Positions 53,781 through 64,000 of a stretch of DNA of 64,000 nucleotides are shown piece after piece. A model generated the notes under the pieces. It saw only the letters and a list, made by a program, of their open reading frames with translations, had not been told where the DNA came from and did not search any database. The translations under genes and the position numbers were made by a program. Source of the stretch: Chryseobacterium sp. Bi04 (GTDB taxonomy: Bacteria; Bacteroidota; Bacteroidia; Flavobacteriales; Weeksellaceae); contig NZ_CAKKLP010000009.1 of NCBI RefSeq assembly GCF_918698085.1, forward strand, positions 124,001 through 188,000. Direction: 5' to 3'. Position 1 is the first letter of the stretch; the number at the start of each line of letters is the position of its first letter.

Positions 53781-54305
53781 TCAATTTTTTAAGAGGTTAA
53801 TAATGTCTTTTTTATCTGTTTTTAATGCATATTCAAATGGGGTCATTCCCATTGAATCTTTTTTTGTTTTATCTGCATTGTACTTCAACAGCAGCTCTAC
53901 CAGTTCTTTATTACCAAACTTCACAGCCCAGAATAAAGGTGTATATCCTGTGGTATCGGCTATATTGGGATCAGCATTTTTCTTTAATAAATGCTCTACC
54001 AACTCTTTATTATATTTCACCGAAAGCCCGGATAAGGCTGTCCCTTCATCACTTTTATAATTCACATCTTTTACGTGATCAATCAGAAATTTAGCCACCT
54101 CTACATTTCCTCTGTAACAGGCCAGAATAAGTGGCGAAAATCCATTTTCATTGGTTTGATTGATCACATCTGGATTTTGTTTCATCAGCTCCTGTACTTC
54201 AGTGACAGTTCCACTTCTTGCAATATCAAATATTGACTTTACTTTTTCCTGAGCCACCAGGAATGAGCTCAGGAAGACCGTTAGTAATAAGATCAGATTT
54301 CTCAT
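53781..54305 (-). CDS. Exported ankyrin-repeat protein
   Basis: 174 aa. Signal peptide (MRNLILLLTVFLSSFLVAQ) and four ankyrin repeats with the pattern xxGxTPLxxAxxxGxxELVxxLLxxxAD, for example TTGYTPLFWAVKFGNKELVELL. Periplasmic ankyrin proteins are known beside catalase genes (AnkB type), where they help a heme enzyme. Overlaps the YceI gene by 4 bp in ATGA. Confidence 0.92.
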   Translation of the reverse strand: MRNLILLLTVFLSSFLVAQEKVKSIFDIARSGTVTEVQELMKQNPDVINQTNENGFSPLILACYRGNVEVAKFLIDHVKDVNYKSDEGTALSGLSVKYNKELVEHLLKKNADPNIADTTGYTPLFWAVKFGNKELVELLLKYNADKTKKDSMGMTPFEYALKTDKKDIINLLKN

Positions 54306-54847
54306 TGTTTTATCAATATATAGTTGTATTCAACATTTACACTTTCTGCAATTTTCTTTGTCACCATCTTAGGGATTGTCACTTTATAGTCTGCGGGTCT
54401 GGCTACAAAATTTCCCTGCATATAGATTTTACCGTCTTTAGTATAGATAGTAGCTGTAGAAGCCACCGCTTTATCTACCCCATGAAAATTAAGGCTTCCC
54501 TGAACTGTATATTTCTGTGGACTGGCAGTCAGTTTTGTTTTATCAAAACCGATAATTTTTCCTTTGAAAGTGGTCTTTGGATACTTGGCTGTTTCTGCAT
54601 AGCTTTCATTAAAGTGCTCTTCCATTAATTTTGTTTTAAAATGAAAGTTTTTAACGGCTGAAACCGATGCCATTTCCCCACTGTCAGCATTTAAGACAAC
54701 CAGGTTATTCTCATCCAGGGCATACACATCTTCAAATAATGGTACTGAAGCTTCAAAAGTCACCTTACCTGTTTTAGAGCTGTATTTCTGTGCTGAAGCG
54801 TATCCGGTAAAAAGCAGTGATGCGCTGATTAATATTATTTTTTTCAT
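54302..54847 (-). CDS. YceI family periplasmic protein
   Basis: 181 aa. Signal peptide (cleavage after about GYASAQ) and a lipocalin-like barrel with the YceI pattern: FEASVPLFEDVYALDENN, VKNFHFKTKLMEEHFNESYAETAKYPKTTFKG in pieces, YTVQGSLNFHGVDK and KIYMQGNFVARPADY. YceI proteins bind long isoprenoid lipids such as quinones. In this operon it may shuttle quinone to the cytochrome, an inference. Confidence 0.92.
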   Translation of the reverse strand: MKKIILISASLLFTGYASAQKYSSKTGKVTFEASVPLFEDVYALDENNLVVLNADSGEMASVSAVKNFHFKTKLMEEHFNESYAETAKYPKTTFKGKIIGFDKTKLTASPQKYTVQGSLNFHGVDKAVASTATIYTKDGKIYMQGNFVARPADYKVTIPKMVTKKIAESVNVEYNYILIKQ

Positions 54848-54857
54848 ATCAAATTTT

Positions 54858-55205
54858 TTAATTTTCAGTTAATCCATCAGCTTTCCATTTGATGAAAATA
54901 TTAATTTGTGTTGCCGACAGGGATCCTCCTTTAGGCATTTTTTCAGGGTCGCCGTTTGGCCTTTGGATCCGGTCCAGGATTCCATCTATGTTATTCTTTG
55001 CCTGATCGTAGGTTGTTAAAGGTTTAAAACTGCCTGCAGAATGACAACCAATACAGTTGTTGTCTATAATCGGTTTTACATCTGCGGTATATTTTATCGG
55101 CATCGTAATAGGGGTATTATCTGAAATCTCTTCATAGGTCCTGCTATCACAGGAATTCAGTATTCCCACTGATGAAAGGATCACGAGGTATGTTAACTTT
55201 CTCAT
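54858..55205 (-). CDS. Monoheme c-type cytochrome lipoprotein
   Basis: 115 aa from ATG 55205. Lipobox GILNSC with Cys19 anchors it to a membrane. The heme site is CIGCH (C51, C54, H55) and the likely sixth ligand is M90 in EKMPKGG. It starts 1 bp after the barrel gene and ends 10 bp before YceI. Acts as a periplasmic electron carrier; partners unknown. An in-frame ORF extends upstream to 55271 but overlaps the barrel gene and lacks a signal peptide. Confidence 0.9.
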   Translation of the reverse strand: MRKLTYLVILSSVGILNSCDSRTYEEISDNTPITMPIKYTADVKPIIDNNCIGCHSAGSFKPLTTYDQAKNNIDGILDRIQRPNGDPEKMPKGGSLSATQINIFIKWKADGLTEN

Positions 55206-55206
55206 A

Positions 55207-56049
55207 TTAAAAAACTCTATAAAGATTAAACCCAAAGAAAATATGTCCTTTCCCCCATTCACCTGATGCATTGGTAAGATATCCTATATCTGAATTAATC
55301 TGGGAGTTCGAGAATAAAAGCTGGAACACATGTCCCCCGGTTTCTATATCCACTCCTAAAGAAAGAGGGTTTTTATAGAAACTGTGATTGTCAAAATTCA
55401 CAAAATATTCTGCATTTACAGAAACTCTCTTTGAAATTTTATAACGTCCGCCTAATCCTGCTAAAAATTGGTTTTTATCTTCATTTTTAGGCTCATACAG
55501 ATTCTTATGAACATATGAAGGAGTAAGCTGCAGTGAAAGTTTATCATTAAACCTTCTCGAAATTAAAGCCTGGGTAAGATAAGAAAGTCTGTCGTTGAAT
55601 TTAAGAAACGGATAGCTGTCCGTACTGAGATCCGTATTTACACCCATCACATTATACCCAACAATATCTACCGGAAAATGATCATTCTGTCTTATCAGCC
55701 TGTATTTCACAGCACCTTCAAAGGTTTTCATATTCGTTTCCCTTGATAAACTGACAGAAACGGCATCATTAATACCATAAATTACGCCTAATTTTGTGGA
55801 GGCGTTATCCAGTCCAAAAAAGTTTTTAAATCCTGTGCTTACATCACCAAATCTATGGGCAACAATAATGTACCATTCTTTTTTGGCGGCAAGCTTTGTA
55901 GATTGTCCTGTAACAATCTGTAGTGCTTTGAAAGCAGGTTGTGAAAATTCCGTATCGGTTTTAATAGTATCAATATCTTTCAACAGATCTTCCTGTGCAA
56001 AGGCAAAACCTGATGAAAATACTGACAAAAATAAGAGAGCTTTTGTCAT
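55207..56049 (-). CDS. DUF5777 outer-membrane beta-barrel protein
   Basis: 280 aa from ATG 56049. Signal peptide (MTKALLFLSVFSSGFAFAQ), then KKEWYIIVAHRFGDVSTGFKNFFGLDNASTKLGVIYGI in pieces, the DUF5777 opening, and regular amphipathic strands to the terminal LYRVF aromatic end. First gene of the operon, preceded by a promoter with a CRP-type operator. Barrels of this kind may form a pore; the tight linkage with a cytochrome suggests a conduit or anchor. Confidence 0.9.
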   Translation of the reverse strand: MTKALLFLSVFSSGFAFAQEDLLKDIDTIKTDTEFSQPAFKALQIVTGQSTKLAAKKEWYIIVAHRFGDVSTGFKNFFGLDNASTKLGVIYGINDAVSVSLSRETNMKTFEGAVKYRLIRQNDHFPVDIVGYNVMGVNTDLSTDSYPFLKFNDRLSYLTQALISRRFNDKLSLQLTPSYVHKNLYEPKNEDKNQFLAGLGGRYKISKRVSVNAEYFVNFDNHSFYKNPLSLGVDIETGGHVFQLLFSNSQINSDIGYLTNASGEWGKGHIFFGFNLYRVF

Positions 56050-56077
56050 ATACAATTTGAATTAAATTATCATATGA

Positions 56078-56123
56078 CAAACTTATCAAGTTCTCAATTC
56101 AAAATTATGTGATAAAAGTCACC
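56078..56123 (-). promoter_or_regulatory. Promoter with CRP-type operator for the cytochrome operon
   Basis: On the minus strand the -7 box TAAGTTTG is at 56085-56078, 29 bp before the DUF5777 ATG. The palindrome GGTGA-N6-TCACA at 56123-56108 matches the CRP/HcpR-type TGTGA-N6-TCACA consensus and is centred 34 bp upstream of the -7 box, about -41 from the expected start, the class II activator position. No good -33 element is present, as usual for activator-dependent promoters. The regulator gene just upstream encodes a matching recognition helix. Confidence 0.75.
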
Positions 56124-56174
56124 AAAGGCATTGTTTTTATCAATCATAAAACAAAACTTTTGAAACATTATAAA

Positions 56175-56825
56175 TTAGATTAATCTAACATTTTCATTTA
56201 CAGTGACTTTGATTCCTTCTTTGGTCTGCACAATCTCGCCGTCACTTTCTATTTTTTTTAGTACCCTACTTACCACTTCTCTGGAAGTACCGAGACTGCT
56301 GGCAATTTCACGGTGGGTAATTTTCAAGGGACTTTTCCCTGTACTGATGATCTGCTGTTTAATATAATTTAATACTCTTTTATCAAGTCTATGGAAAACA
56401 GCATCATTAACCATATTCATGACTTCTGAAAAGCGCCTGTCATATTCACGATAAAATAATTTATTGATCTCCGGAAACCTGATCAGCCAGTCGTGCATTA
56501 CAGAAACAGGAATCAGTAAGGCTTCTGATTCTTCTTCAGCAACGGCAAATACGCGGCTTACATAGTCTGTAAAAATCGAAGAAAAAGTCATCAGACAGCT
56601 GTCACTAGACTTAATAAAATAATAGATCAGCTCTCTGCCATCATTAAGGGTAAAAACTTTAATAGAACCTTTTATCAGAAAGGGTACATATTTGTTTTTT
56701 TGTCCTTCTCTTATAATTTCTGTTTTTGCTTTTATATCAACAATAACAGCATGCTGCTGGAGTTCGCTCAAAAAAACTTTCCCAAGAAAACCAAATTTAT
56801 CAAGAATAAACACATTATCTGTCAT
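56175..56825 (-). CDS. Crp/Fnr family transcriptional regulator
   Basis: 216 aa: a cyclic-nucleotide-binding-like beta-roll (residues 10-120), a long dimerisation helix (about 125-150) and a C-terminal Crp helix-turn-helix. The recognition helix TSREVVSRVLKKIE has R182, E183 and R187 at the positions of E. coli CRP R180, E181 and R185, which read GTGA half-sites. There are no N-terminal FNR-type cysteine cluster and no clear cAMP-binding RxS motif, so the signal is unknown; NO or redox are possibilities. A TATATTTG box at 56858-56851 may be its promoter. Confidence 0.93.
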   Translation of the reverse strand: MTDNVFILDKFGFLGKVFLSELQQHAVIVDIKAKTEIIREGQKNKYVPFLIKGSIKVFTLNDGRELIYYFIKSSDSCLMTFSSIFTDYVSRVFAVAEEESEALLIPVSVMHDWLIRFPEINKLFYREYDRRFSEVMNMVNDAVFHRLDKRVLNYIKQQIISTGKSPLKITHREIASSLGTSREVVSRVLKKIESDGEIVQTKEGIKVTVNENVRLI

Positions 56826-57030
56826 ATCAATTATATCAAAATGTAATATTCAAATATATAAAATTGGATCATTGATATGATGATTCATTACCGTTAAAGT
56901 TGTGTTATAAATAGCACGGTATATTTTTACCGGGAATTACTGTTGTATTGCAGGAATAGGATAACAAAAAATCACCACAACTGATGCATGATAAACATTG
57001 ACTATCCAGCCAGGATAAAAAAATATAACA

Positions 57031-57060
57031 TAAAAAATGCCCCAATTTTCATTGGGGCAT
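57031..57060 (-). terminator. Terminator after the rpo-DUF3467 transcript
   Basis: A 10 bp stem ATGCCCCAAT / ATTGGGGCAT with a T run on the minus strand (AAAAAA on the plus strand before it), 22 bp past the DUF3467 stop. Confidence 0.85.
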
Positions 57061-57081
57061 CTATTTATTGTAAAAGAAATC

Positions 57082-57387
57082 TTACGCTTGAACGTTGTTA
57101 CCTCCTAATACGAAAGGCTCAACTTCTTTGATTTCTCCGAACTGCTGCTCATAGTTAGCGATGTTCTGTTGAAGAGCGTTTAATACTCTCTTAGCATGAA
57201 GTGGAGCAAGAATTACTCTTGATCTTACTTTAGCTTGCTGTACCCCCGGCATTAATTGGATGAAATCTACTACGAACTCAGATGGCGAGTGGTTTACTAA
57301 AGCTAAATTAGCATAGATACCAGCAGCTACCATTTCGTTTAATTCGATGTTGATGTTTCCGTCTTGTGGATTTTGATTGTTGTCCAT
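57082..57387 (-). CDS. DUF3467 family protein
   Basis: 101 aa: IELNEMVAAGIYANLALVNHSPSEFVVDFIQLMPG in pieces, then RVILAPLHAKRVLNALQQNIANYE, the full DUF3467 signature. Cytoplasmic. It is commonly found next to rpoC in Bacteroidota, here 87 bp downstream, and may affect transcription or be a passenger. Ends with a strong terminator. Confidence 0.92.
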   Translation of the reverse strand: MDNNQNPQDGNINIELNEMVAAGIYANLALVNHSPSEFVVDFIQLMPGVQQAKVRSRVILAPLHAKRVLNALQQNIANYEQQFGEIKEVEPFVLGGNNVQA

Positions 57388-57474
57388 TGTTATAAATTAT
57401 GTTTTTTAAATTCGAAATTTGAGATTGTGAAAATATAAAAATAAATCCAAACCTCAAATTTCAAATCATTAATT

Positions 57475-60400
57475 TTAGTTAAGGTCTTCGAATTCTTTCT
57501 TAGAACCTACAATAACATTCTGATATTCTTTAAGACCTGTACCTGCAGGGATTCTGTGCCCTACAATTACATTTTCTTTAAGACCACTAAGAGCATCTAC
57601 TTTACCAGCAACAGCCGCTTCATTTAGAACCTTCGTTGTTTCCTGGAATGATGCTGCAGACATGAATGACTTAGTCTGAAGAGCTGCTCTTGTAATACCT
57701 TGTAATACAGGTGTTGCTGTAGCAGGAAGTGCTTCTCTTACTTCTACCAACTTTTGGTCTTCACGTCTTAGTTTAGAGTTTTCATCTCTTAATTCTCTTG
57801 CAGTAATCATCTGACCTGGTCTGAATTCTTTAGAATCTCCAGCCTCTACTACTACTTTAAGACCAAATACTCTATTGTTCTCTTCCAGGAAGTCATATTT
57901 ATGTTCCAGAGCTCCTTCAAGGAATTGAGTGTCACCTCCATCTACGATAGATACTTTGGTCATCATCTGTCTTACGATAATTTCAAAGTGCTTATCATCA
58001 ATTTTTACCCCCTGAAGACGGTAAACTTCCTGAATCTCATTTACTAAGTATTCCTGAACCGCAGTTGGGCCCTTGATTCTTAAGATATCATCCGGTGTGA
58101 TAGAACCGTCAGATAATGGAGAACCAGCTCTTACGAAGTCATTCTCCTGAACCAGGATCTGGTTAGAAAGTTTTACCAGGTAAATTTTTCTTTCACCAGT
58201 TTTAGCTTCTACGATCAATTCTCGGTTACCTCTCTTAATCTTTCCGTAAGAAACTACCCCGTCGATTTCAGTAACAACCGCTGGATTTGAAGGGTTTCTT
58301 GCTTCGAATAATTCGGTAACTCTCGGAAGACCTCCGGTGATATCCCCTGCTTTTGCAGATTTTCTTGGGATTTTGATTAAGACTTTACCCGCCTTAATTT
58401 TTTCACCATCATTTACCATCAAGTGGGCTCCTACCGGTAAGTTGTATGCTCTCTGCTCAACTCCTTTAGAATCTACCACCTTCAATGTAGGTACGGCTTT
58501 CTTATTTCTAGATTCAGAGATTACTTTCTCTTCGAATCCTGTTTGTTCGTCAATTTCAAGCTGGAATGAAATACCTTGGATAATATCTTCATATTCTACT
58601 TTACCAGAAGTTTCAGCAATGATAACCGCGTTATACGGATCCCATCTACAGATGGTATCTCCTTTCTTCACTTTATCACCTGGTTTTACAGATAATATAG
58701 ATCCATAAGGTACGTTAGCAATCATTAATGGAGTTTTAGACTCCGCTGCAACTAATCTGAATTCCGTTGAACGTGAAACTACTACCTCAGCAGTATTACC
58801 GTTTTCATCTTCAGAAGTAATTGTTCTTACTTCATCCATTTCAACGATACCATCTCTTCTTGCTACAATAGATGGGTTTTCTGATACGTTTCCTGCAGTA
58901 CCCCCTTGGTGGAAGGTTCTCAACGTAAGCTGAGTACCTGGCTCCCCAATTGACTGTGCTGCAATTACACCTACCGCTTCACCCATATGGATCACTTTAC
59001 CTGTTGCCAAGTTTCTACCGTAACATTTCGCACAGATACCTTTCTTAGCTTCACAAGTTAATGGCGAACGAACCTCAACAGCTTCTAATCCTGCTTCTTC
59101 GATTCTTTTTGCCAATTCTTCAATGATTACCTGATCTGCACTAGCAATAAGCTCATCCGTTTCAGGGTCATAGATATTATGAAGAGATACTCTACCTAAA
59201 ATTCTTTCAGAGATTCTTTCAACGATCTCGTCATTTTTCTTAAGTGCAGTAACTTCTGTTCCTCTAAGTGTTCCACAGTCATCTTCTGTAACGATAACGT
59301 CCTGTGCAACGTCTACCAATCTTCTCGTTAGATAACCAGCATCGGCTGTCTTAAGAGCGGTATCCGCAAGACCCTTACGGGCACCGTGAGTAGAGATAAA
59401 GTACTCTAAGATCGAAAGACCTTCCTTAAAGTTGGCAAGGATCGGGTTTTCGATGATCTCCGCACCGGTAGAACCAGCTTTTTGCGGTTTCGCCATCAAA
59501 CCTCTCATCCCTGATAACTGACGGATCTGTTCTTTAGAACCCCTCGCCCCAGAGTCAAGCATCATGTACACAGAGTTGAAACCACCTTGATCGGTTTTCA
59601 TTCTGCTCATGATCATTTCAGTTAATCCCGCATTGGTGTTAGTCCAAACGTCAATTACCTGGTTATAACGTTCTGTATCTGTAATAAGACCCATGTTATA
59701 GTTGGCTCTAATTTCATCTACAGTTTCAATTGAAGTAGCAATCATCTGTTTTTTCTCAACAGGAACTACAATATCCCCTAGTGAGAAAGAAAGACCTCCT
59801 TTGAATGCATTTGAATACCCTAAGTCTTTCATGGCATCAAGGAACTTCACCGTAGTTGGGAAATCGGTATCAGCAAGGATCTTACCAATAACGTTTCTCA
59901 ATGATTTCTTAGTAAGAAGTTCATTGATATATCCTGATTGTTTAGGTACAATCTGGTTGAATAAAATTCTACCTACAGAAGTCTCGATCAATCTTGTTAC
60001 TATTACTCCGTCTTCTTTAACAGGTAGTCTACATCTTACCTTAGCATTTAAAGAAACTCTACCTTCAGCATAAGCAATTTCTGCTTCCTCAGGAGAATAG
60101 AATGCAAGACCTTCACCTTTTACTTTCATATCTTCCGTAGAGCTCAATTCTTTAGTCATGAAATAAAGACCAAGAACCATGTCCTGAGAAGGTACTGTAA
60201 TTGGAGAACCGTTTGCAGGGTTCAAGATATTCTGAGAACCTAGCATTAATAACTGAGCTTCAAGGATCGCTTCTGGTCCTAACGGTAAGTGTACCGCCAT
60301 CTGGTCACCATCGAAATCGGCGTTGAATGCTGTTGTTACTAACGGGTGTAGCTGGATTGCCTTACCTTCGATCATCTTAGGTTGGAAAGCCTGAATACCC

Positions 60401-61737
60401 AGTCTGTGAAGCGTAGGTGCTCTGTTCAGTAGAACAGGGTGACCTTTCATCACGTTTTCAAGGATATCATACACTACAGGTTCTTTTCTGTCGATAATTC
60501 TCTTTGCAGATTTTACAGTTTTTACAATTCCTCTTTCAATTAGTTTTCTAATGATAAACGGTTTGTAAAGTTCAGCTGCCATATCTTTAGGAATACCACA
60601 TTCGTGAAGCTGTAAGTTTGGACCTACAACAATTACCGAACGCGCAGAGTAGTCAACCCTTTTCCCTAGTAAGTTCTGACGGAAACGACCTTGTTTACCT
60701 TTCAATGAATCAGAAAGTGATTTCAATGGTCTGTTTGATTCAGATTTTACGGCAGAAGATTTTCTTGTGTTATCGAATAATGAATCTACTGATTCCTGAA
60801 GCATACGCTTCTCGTTTCTCAAGATTACTTCAGGAGCTTTAATCTCCAATAATCTCTTCAAACGGTTATTTCTGATAATAACTCTTCTATAAAGGTCATT
60901 AAGGTCAGAAGTAGCGAAACGTCCTCCATCCAACGGAACTAATGGTCTTAGTTCTGGTGGTATCACAGGAAGCACACGCATAATCATCCACTCTGGTCTG
61001 TTGATCATTCTTGTATTGGCACCTCTCAATGCTTCTACAACGTTCAATCTTTTCAGGGCTTCAGTTCTTCTTTGCTTAGAACCTTCGTTGTGAGCTTTGT
61101 GTCTTAAGTCAAAAGATAATGCATCAAGATCAATTCTCTTTAATAGATCTTCCACAGCTTCAGCACCCATTCTGGCGATGAATTTGTTTGGATCAGAATC
61201 ATCAAGATACTGGTTTTCTACAGGAAGAGTTTCCATAATGTCAAGGTACTCTTCTTCTGTTAAGAATTCCATATTTTCAAAATCAGAACCATCTAATTTT
61301 TTGGCAATACCCTGTTGGATCACTACATATCTTTCGTAGTAGATGATCATATCTAATTTCTTAGAAGGGATTCCCAGAAGGTATCCGATTTTGTTTGGTA
61401 ATGAACGGAAGTACCAGATGTGAGCAATAGGAACAACCAAACCGATATGTCCGATTCTTTCTCTTCTTACTTTTTTCTCGGTAACTTCTACACCACAACG
61501 GTCACAAACGATCCCTTTGTAACGAATTCTCTTATATTTACCACAAGCACATTCGTAATCCTTTACAGGACCAAAGATTTTCTCACAGAATAATCCGTCT
61601 CTTTCAGGTTTGTGAGTTCTGTAGTTAATAGTTTCTGGCTTTAAAACCTCTCCTCTTGAGTCCTGTAAAATAGACTCCGGCGAAGCTAAACCAATGGTTA
61701 TTTTATTAAATCTACTTGTTTTATTTTTATTTGACAT
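57475..61737 (-). CDS. rpoC: DNA-directed RNA polymerase subunit beta'
   Basis: 1420 aa, the normal Bacteroidota length. The N-terminal zinc site [20 protein letters not shown] (CxC-x-CxxC), the catalytic NADFDGDQM with three Mg-binding Asp, and the second zinc site [13 protein letters not shown] are all intact. The bridge helix and trigger loop lie between [12 protein letters not shown] and the [13 protein letters not shown] region. Together with beta it forms the catalytic centre of RNA polymerase. Starts 111 bp after rpoB. Confidence 0.98.
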   Translation of the reverse strand: MSNKNKTSRFNKITIGLASPESILQDSRGEVLKPETINYRTHKPERDGLFCEKIFGPVKDYECACGKYKRIRYKGIVCDRCGVEVTEKKVRRERIGHIGLVVPIAHIWYFRSLPNKIGYLLGIPSKKLDMIIYYERYVVIQQGIAKKLDGSDFENMEFLTEEEYLDIMETLPVENQYLDDSDPNKFIARMGAEAVEDLLKRIDLDALSFDLRHKAHNEGSKQRRTEALKRLNVVEALRGANTRMINRPEWMIMRVLPVIPPELRPLVPLDGGRFATSDLNDLYRRVIIRNNRLKRLLEIKAPEVILRNEKRMLQESVDSLFDNTRKSSAVKSESNRPLKSLSDSLKGKQGRFRQNLLGKRVDYSARSVIVVGPNLQLHECGIPKDMAAELYKPFIIRKLIERGIVKTVKSAKRIIDRKEPVVYDILENVMKGHPVLLNRAPTLHRLGIQAFQPKMIEGKAIQLHPLVTTAFNADFDGDQMAVHLPLGPEAILEAQLLMLGSQNILNPANGSPITVPSQDMVLGLYFMTKELSSTEDMKVKGEGLAFYSPEEAEIAYAEGRVSLNAKVRCRLPVKEDGVIVTRLIETSVGRILFNQIVPKQSGYINELLTKKSLRNVIGKILADTDFPTTVKFLDAMKDLGYSNAFKGGLSFSLGDIVVPVEKKQMIATSIETVDEIRANYNMGLITDTERYNQVIDVWTNTNAGLTEMIMSRMKTDQGGFNSVYMMLDSGARGSKEQIRQLSGMRGLMAKPQKAGSTGAEIIENPILANFKEGLSILEYFISTHGARKGLADTALKTADAGYLTRRLVDVAQDVIVTEDDCGTLRGTEVTALKKNDEIVERISERILGRVSLHNIYDPETDELIASADQVIIEELAKRIEEAGLEAVEVRSPLTCEAKKGICAKCYGRNLATGKVIHMGEAVGVIAAQSIGEPGTQLTLRTFHQGGTAGNVSENPSIVARRDGIVEMDEVRTITSEDENGNTAEVVVSRSTEFRLVAAESKTPLMIANVPYGSILSVKPGDKVKKGDTICRWDPYNAVIIAETSGKVEYEDIIQGISFQLEIDEQTGFEEKVISESRNKKAVPTLKVVDSKGVEQRAYNLPVGAHLMVNDGEKIKAGKVLIKIPRKSAKAGDITGGLPRVTELFEARNPSNPAVVTEIDGVVSYGKIKRGNRELIVEAKTGERKIYLVKLSNQILVQENDFVRAGSPLSDGSITPDDILRIKGPTAVQEYLVNEIQEVYRLQGVKIDDKHFEIIVRQMMTKVSIVDGGDTQFLEGALEHKYDFLEENNRVFGLKVVVEAGDSKEFRPGQMITARELRDENSKLRREDQKLVEVREALPATATPVLQGITRAALQTKSFMSAASFQETTKVLNEAAVAGKVDALSGLKENVIVGHRIPAGTGLKEYQNVIVGSKKEFEDLN

Positions 61738-61848
61738 AATTTAATTTTTGATTAAAAGATTTAAAGATTGAAAGATTTAAAATTACTTTCGCTCTTATCA
61801 TCTCAGAGTTAATTAATGTTTTAATTTTTTAATAATTAAATCTTTTAA

Positions 61849-64000
61849 TTACTCCTCCAATCTTACATCAAGTCCAAGTCCTTGTAACTCGTGAAGTAAT
61901 ACATTGAATGATTCCGGAATACCTGGTTCAGGCATAGATTCACCCTTTGCAATTGCTTCATAAGTTTTTGCTCTACCAATCACGTCATCCGACTTCACAG
62001 TTAAGATTTCTCTTAGAATATTTGATGCTCCGAATGCTTCAAGAGCCCAAACCTCCATCTCTCCAAATCTCTGTCCACCGAACTGAGCTTTACCTCCTAA
62101 CGGCTGCTGAGTAATCAATGAGTAAGGACCAATAGAACGTGCGTGCATCTTATCATCAACCATGTGTCCTAGTTTCAGCATGTAGATAATACCTACAGTA
62201 GCCGGCTGAGTAAATCTTTCTCCGGTACCCCCATCATAAAGGTGAGTGTTACCAAATTTAGGAAGACCTGCCTTTTCTGTATATTCAGTAATCTGGTCAA
62301 GAGTTGCTCCATCAAAGATTGGTGTAGCGAACTTCATTCCTAATTTCTGACCTGCCCATCCAAGAACTGTTTCATAGATCTGACCGATGTTCATACGAGA
62401 AGGTACCCCTAGTGGATTCAATACGATATCTACCGGTGTTCCGTCTTCAAGGAATGGCATATCTTCTTCACGAACGATTCTTGAAACGATACCTTTGTTA
62501 CCGTGACGTCCTGCCATTTTATCTCCTACATTCAGTTTACGTTTCTTAGCGATGTAAACTTTAGCCAACTTCATGATCCCTGCCGGAAGCTCATCTCCGA
62601 TAGAAATAGCAAATTTCTCACGGTTTTTAACTCCCTGAATGTCGTTAAATTTGATTTTGTAATTGTGAATCAATTGTTTGATCAATTCATTTTTATCAGC
62701 GTCTACTGTCCAGTCTGAACCGCTAACGTTTACATAATCTTCAACTGAAGTCAATAATTTGTGAGTGAATTTCACACCTTTACCGATAATTTCTTCATCA
62801 AGGTCATTTTGTACCCCTTGAGAAGTTTTACCGCTTACCAGTGTATTTAATTTTTCAATTAAAGTATTTCTCAGTTCGTCAAACTTAGCCTTGTAAGTGT
62901 TTTCAATCTCTTCAAGTTTAAGTTTTTCTTCAGTTCTTTTCTTTTTGTCTTTAATGTTTCTTGAGAACAATTTCTTGTTGATCACCACCCCTCTTAATGA
63001 AGAATCGGCTTTTAATGATGCATCTTTTACATCACCAGCTTTATCACCAAAGATTGCTCTAAGAAGTTTTTCTTCAGGAGTCGGGTCAGATTCACCTTTT
63101 GGAGTAATTTTACCAATCATGATATCTCCAGGTTTCACTTCAGCACCGATTCTGATCATACCGTTCTCGTCAAGATCTTTAGTAGCTTCTTCAGAAACGT
63201 TTGGAATATCTGCCGTAAGCTCTTCCATACCTAATTTGGTATCACGAACTTCAAGAGAATATTCATCTACGTGGATTGACGTAAACCAGTCTTCACGTAC
63301 CACTTTTTCGTTGATTACAATTGCATCCTCAAAGTTGTATCCTTTCCAAGGCATGAACGCTACCACTAAGTTTCTACCAAGAGCTAATTCTCCTTTTTCA
63401 GTAGCATAACCGTCACAAAGTACCTGTCCTTTTTCCACTACATCACCTACTCTTACGTTTGGTCTTAGGGTAATTGTTGTACTCTGGTTAGTTTTTCTAA
63501 ACTTAGTAAGGTTGTATGTTTTAGTAGCAGACTCGAATTGTACTAAATCTTCGTCATCGCTTCTTTCATATTTAATAGTGATCTTATCAGCATCCACATA
63601 CTCTACAGTACCTGTACCTTCTGCATTGATCAAAATTCTTGAATCTTTCGCAACTTGTTGTTCCAGACCTGTACCTACGATTGGTGCTTGTGGCTTCAAT
63701 AGAGGAACTGCCTGACGCATCATGTTGGATCCCATCAGCGCACGGTTCGCATCATCATGCTCCAGGAATGGAATTAATGAAGCAGAAATACCAGAGATCT
63801 GGTTTGGTGCAACGTCAATAAGGTTTACCTGAGCTGGCTCTACTACAGGATAATCACCATCAAGTCTGGCAATAATTCTGTCTGTTAAGAATTCTCCGTT
63901 ATCATTCAATTCAACGTTTGCCTGAGCAATTACTTTGTCTTCTTCGTCTTCTGCATTAAGATAAATAGGATCAGCAGTAAGATTAATCTTACTGTCTTCT
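61849..64000 (-). CDS. rpoB: DNA-directed RNA polymerase subunit beta (5' end cut by the window)
   Basis: The frame runs off the right edge; the first visible codons give [21 protein letters not shown], well inside the protein. Visible landmarks are [26 protein letters not shown], the EDAIVINE motif, [24 protein letters not shown] in pieces, and the C-terminal [15 protein letters not shown]. About 716 codons are in the window out of roughly 1270. The TTG at 63909 is not a real start. Confidence 0.98.
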   Translation of the reverse strand, partial: EDSKINLTADPIYLNAEDEEDKVIAQANVELNDNGEFLTDRIIARLDGDYPVVEPAQVNLIDVAPNQISGISASLIPFLEHDDANRALMGSNMMRQAVPLLKPQAPIVGTGLEQQVAKDSRILINAEGTGTVEYVDADKITIKYERSDDEDLVQFESATKTYNLTKFRKTNQSTTITLRPNVRVGDVVEKGQVLCDGYATEKGELALGRNLVVAFMPWKGYNFEDAIVINEKVVREDWFTSIHVDEYSLEVRDTKLGMEELTADIPNVSEEATKDLDENGMIRIGAEVKPGDIMIGKITPKGESDPTPEEKLLRAIFGDKAGDVKDASLKADSSLRGVVINKKLFSRNIKDKKKRTEEKLKLEEIENTYKAKFDELRNTLIEKLNTLVSGKTSQGVQNDLDEEIIGKGVKFTHKLLTSVEDYVNVSGSDWTVDADKNELIKQLIHNYKIKFNDIQGVKNREKFAISIGDELPAGIMKLAKVYIAKKRKLNVGDKMAGRHGNKGIVSRIVREEDMPFLEDGTPVDIVLNPLGVPSRMNIGQIYETVLGWAGQKLGMKFATPIFDGATLDQITEYTEKAGLPKFGNTHLYDGGTGERFTQPATVGIIYMLKLGHMVDDKMHARSIGPYSLITQQPLGGKAQFGGQRFGEMEVWALEAFGASNILREILTVKSDDVIGRAKTYEAIAKGESMPEPGIPESFNVLLHELQGLGLDVRLEE

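Noticed and set aside
63907..63909. TTG as the start of rpoB
   Set aside because: The same frame continues to the window edge with typical RpoB sequence, so the gene is truncated by the window.

Overview
The window looks like chromosomal DNA of a Chryseobacterium-type flavobacterium (Bacteroidota, Weeksellaceae). The evidence is AT-rich sequence, T9SS type A C-terminal sorting domains, few Shine-Dalgarno sequences, Bacteroidota-style TAnnTTTG promoter boxes, families such as DUF5777, DUF3575 and DUF3467 downstream of rpoC, and a subclass B1 metallo-beta-lactamase. I see no rRNA, tRNA, CRISPR array, insertion sequence or prophage.

Layout. 1-13.5 kb is an accessory stretch of small plus-strand genes: conserved hypotheticals, a kelch/T9SS protein with a decayed partial copy upstream, an RDD protein, DUF5071, DUF2461, DUF2695, DUF2004 and DUF1801-type proteins, two secreted serine hydrolases and a lipoprotein metallo-beta-lactamase. 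13.5-17.3 kb holds an M48 peptidase and three small enzyme-like proteins (VOC, RibD-C, DinB-family). A 578 bp intergenic region at 17.3-17.8 kb carries a cluster of four DnaA-box matches next to a very AT-rich tract. 17.8-24.8 kb holds a hotdog-like protein, secreted proteins, a beta-propeller protein, a nonsense-interrupted alpha/beta hydrolase, and ribB behind an FMN riboswitch. 24.8-29.5 kb holds a frameshifted outer-membrane receptor, a DUF3575 protein and an MHS-family transporter. 29.9-32.5 kb is a translationally coupled operon (hydrolase, ECF sigma factor, membrane protein, methyltransferase) with an ECF-type promoter in front.

32.5-41.6 kb is mostly housekeeping: an MsbA-like ABC exporter, truA, lpxK overlapping a purine nucleoside phosphorylase gene, a thioredoxin-like protein, DNA polymerase IV and an alpha-amylase. 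At 41.6 kb lies a 55-residue gene for a double-glycine-leader peptide with six cysteines in its core. 42-51 kb contains a carboxylesterase, an AraC regulator divergent from a cupin/alcohol dehydrogenase pair, an HxlR regulator divergent from an NmrA-type protein, a phosphodiesterase, a double GNAT protein, cytidine deaminase and GrpB. 51-57 kb contains an HExxH lipoprotein and a tight five-gene operon: DUF5777 barrel, cytochrome c lipoprotein, YceI, exported ankyrin protein, DOMON-T9SS protein. It sits just downstream of a Crp/Fnr gene, and a CRP-type operator lies at an activating position in its promoter. 57-64 kb is DUF3467, rpoC and the 3' part of rpoB on the minus strand.

The most interesting loci are: (1) the Crp-linked cytochrome/YceI/barrel/DOMON operon, which reads like a possible outer-membrane electron-transfer or heme-redox system; (2) the orphan Cys-rich GG-leader peptide; (3) the DnaA-box cluster; (4) the apparently self-regulated ECF operon. 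All functional statements rest on motif recognition by eye; no database search was run.
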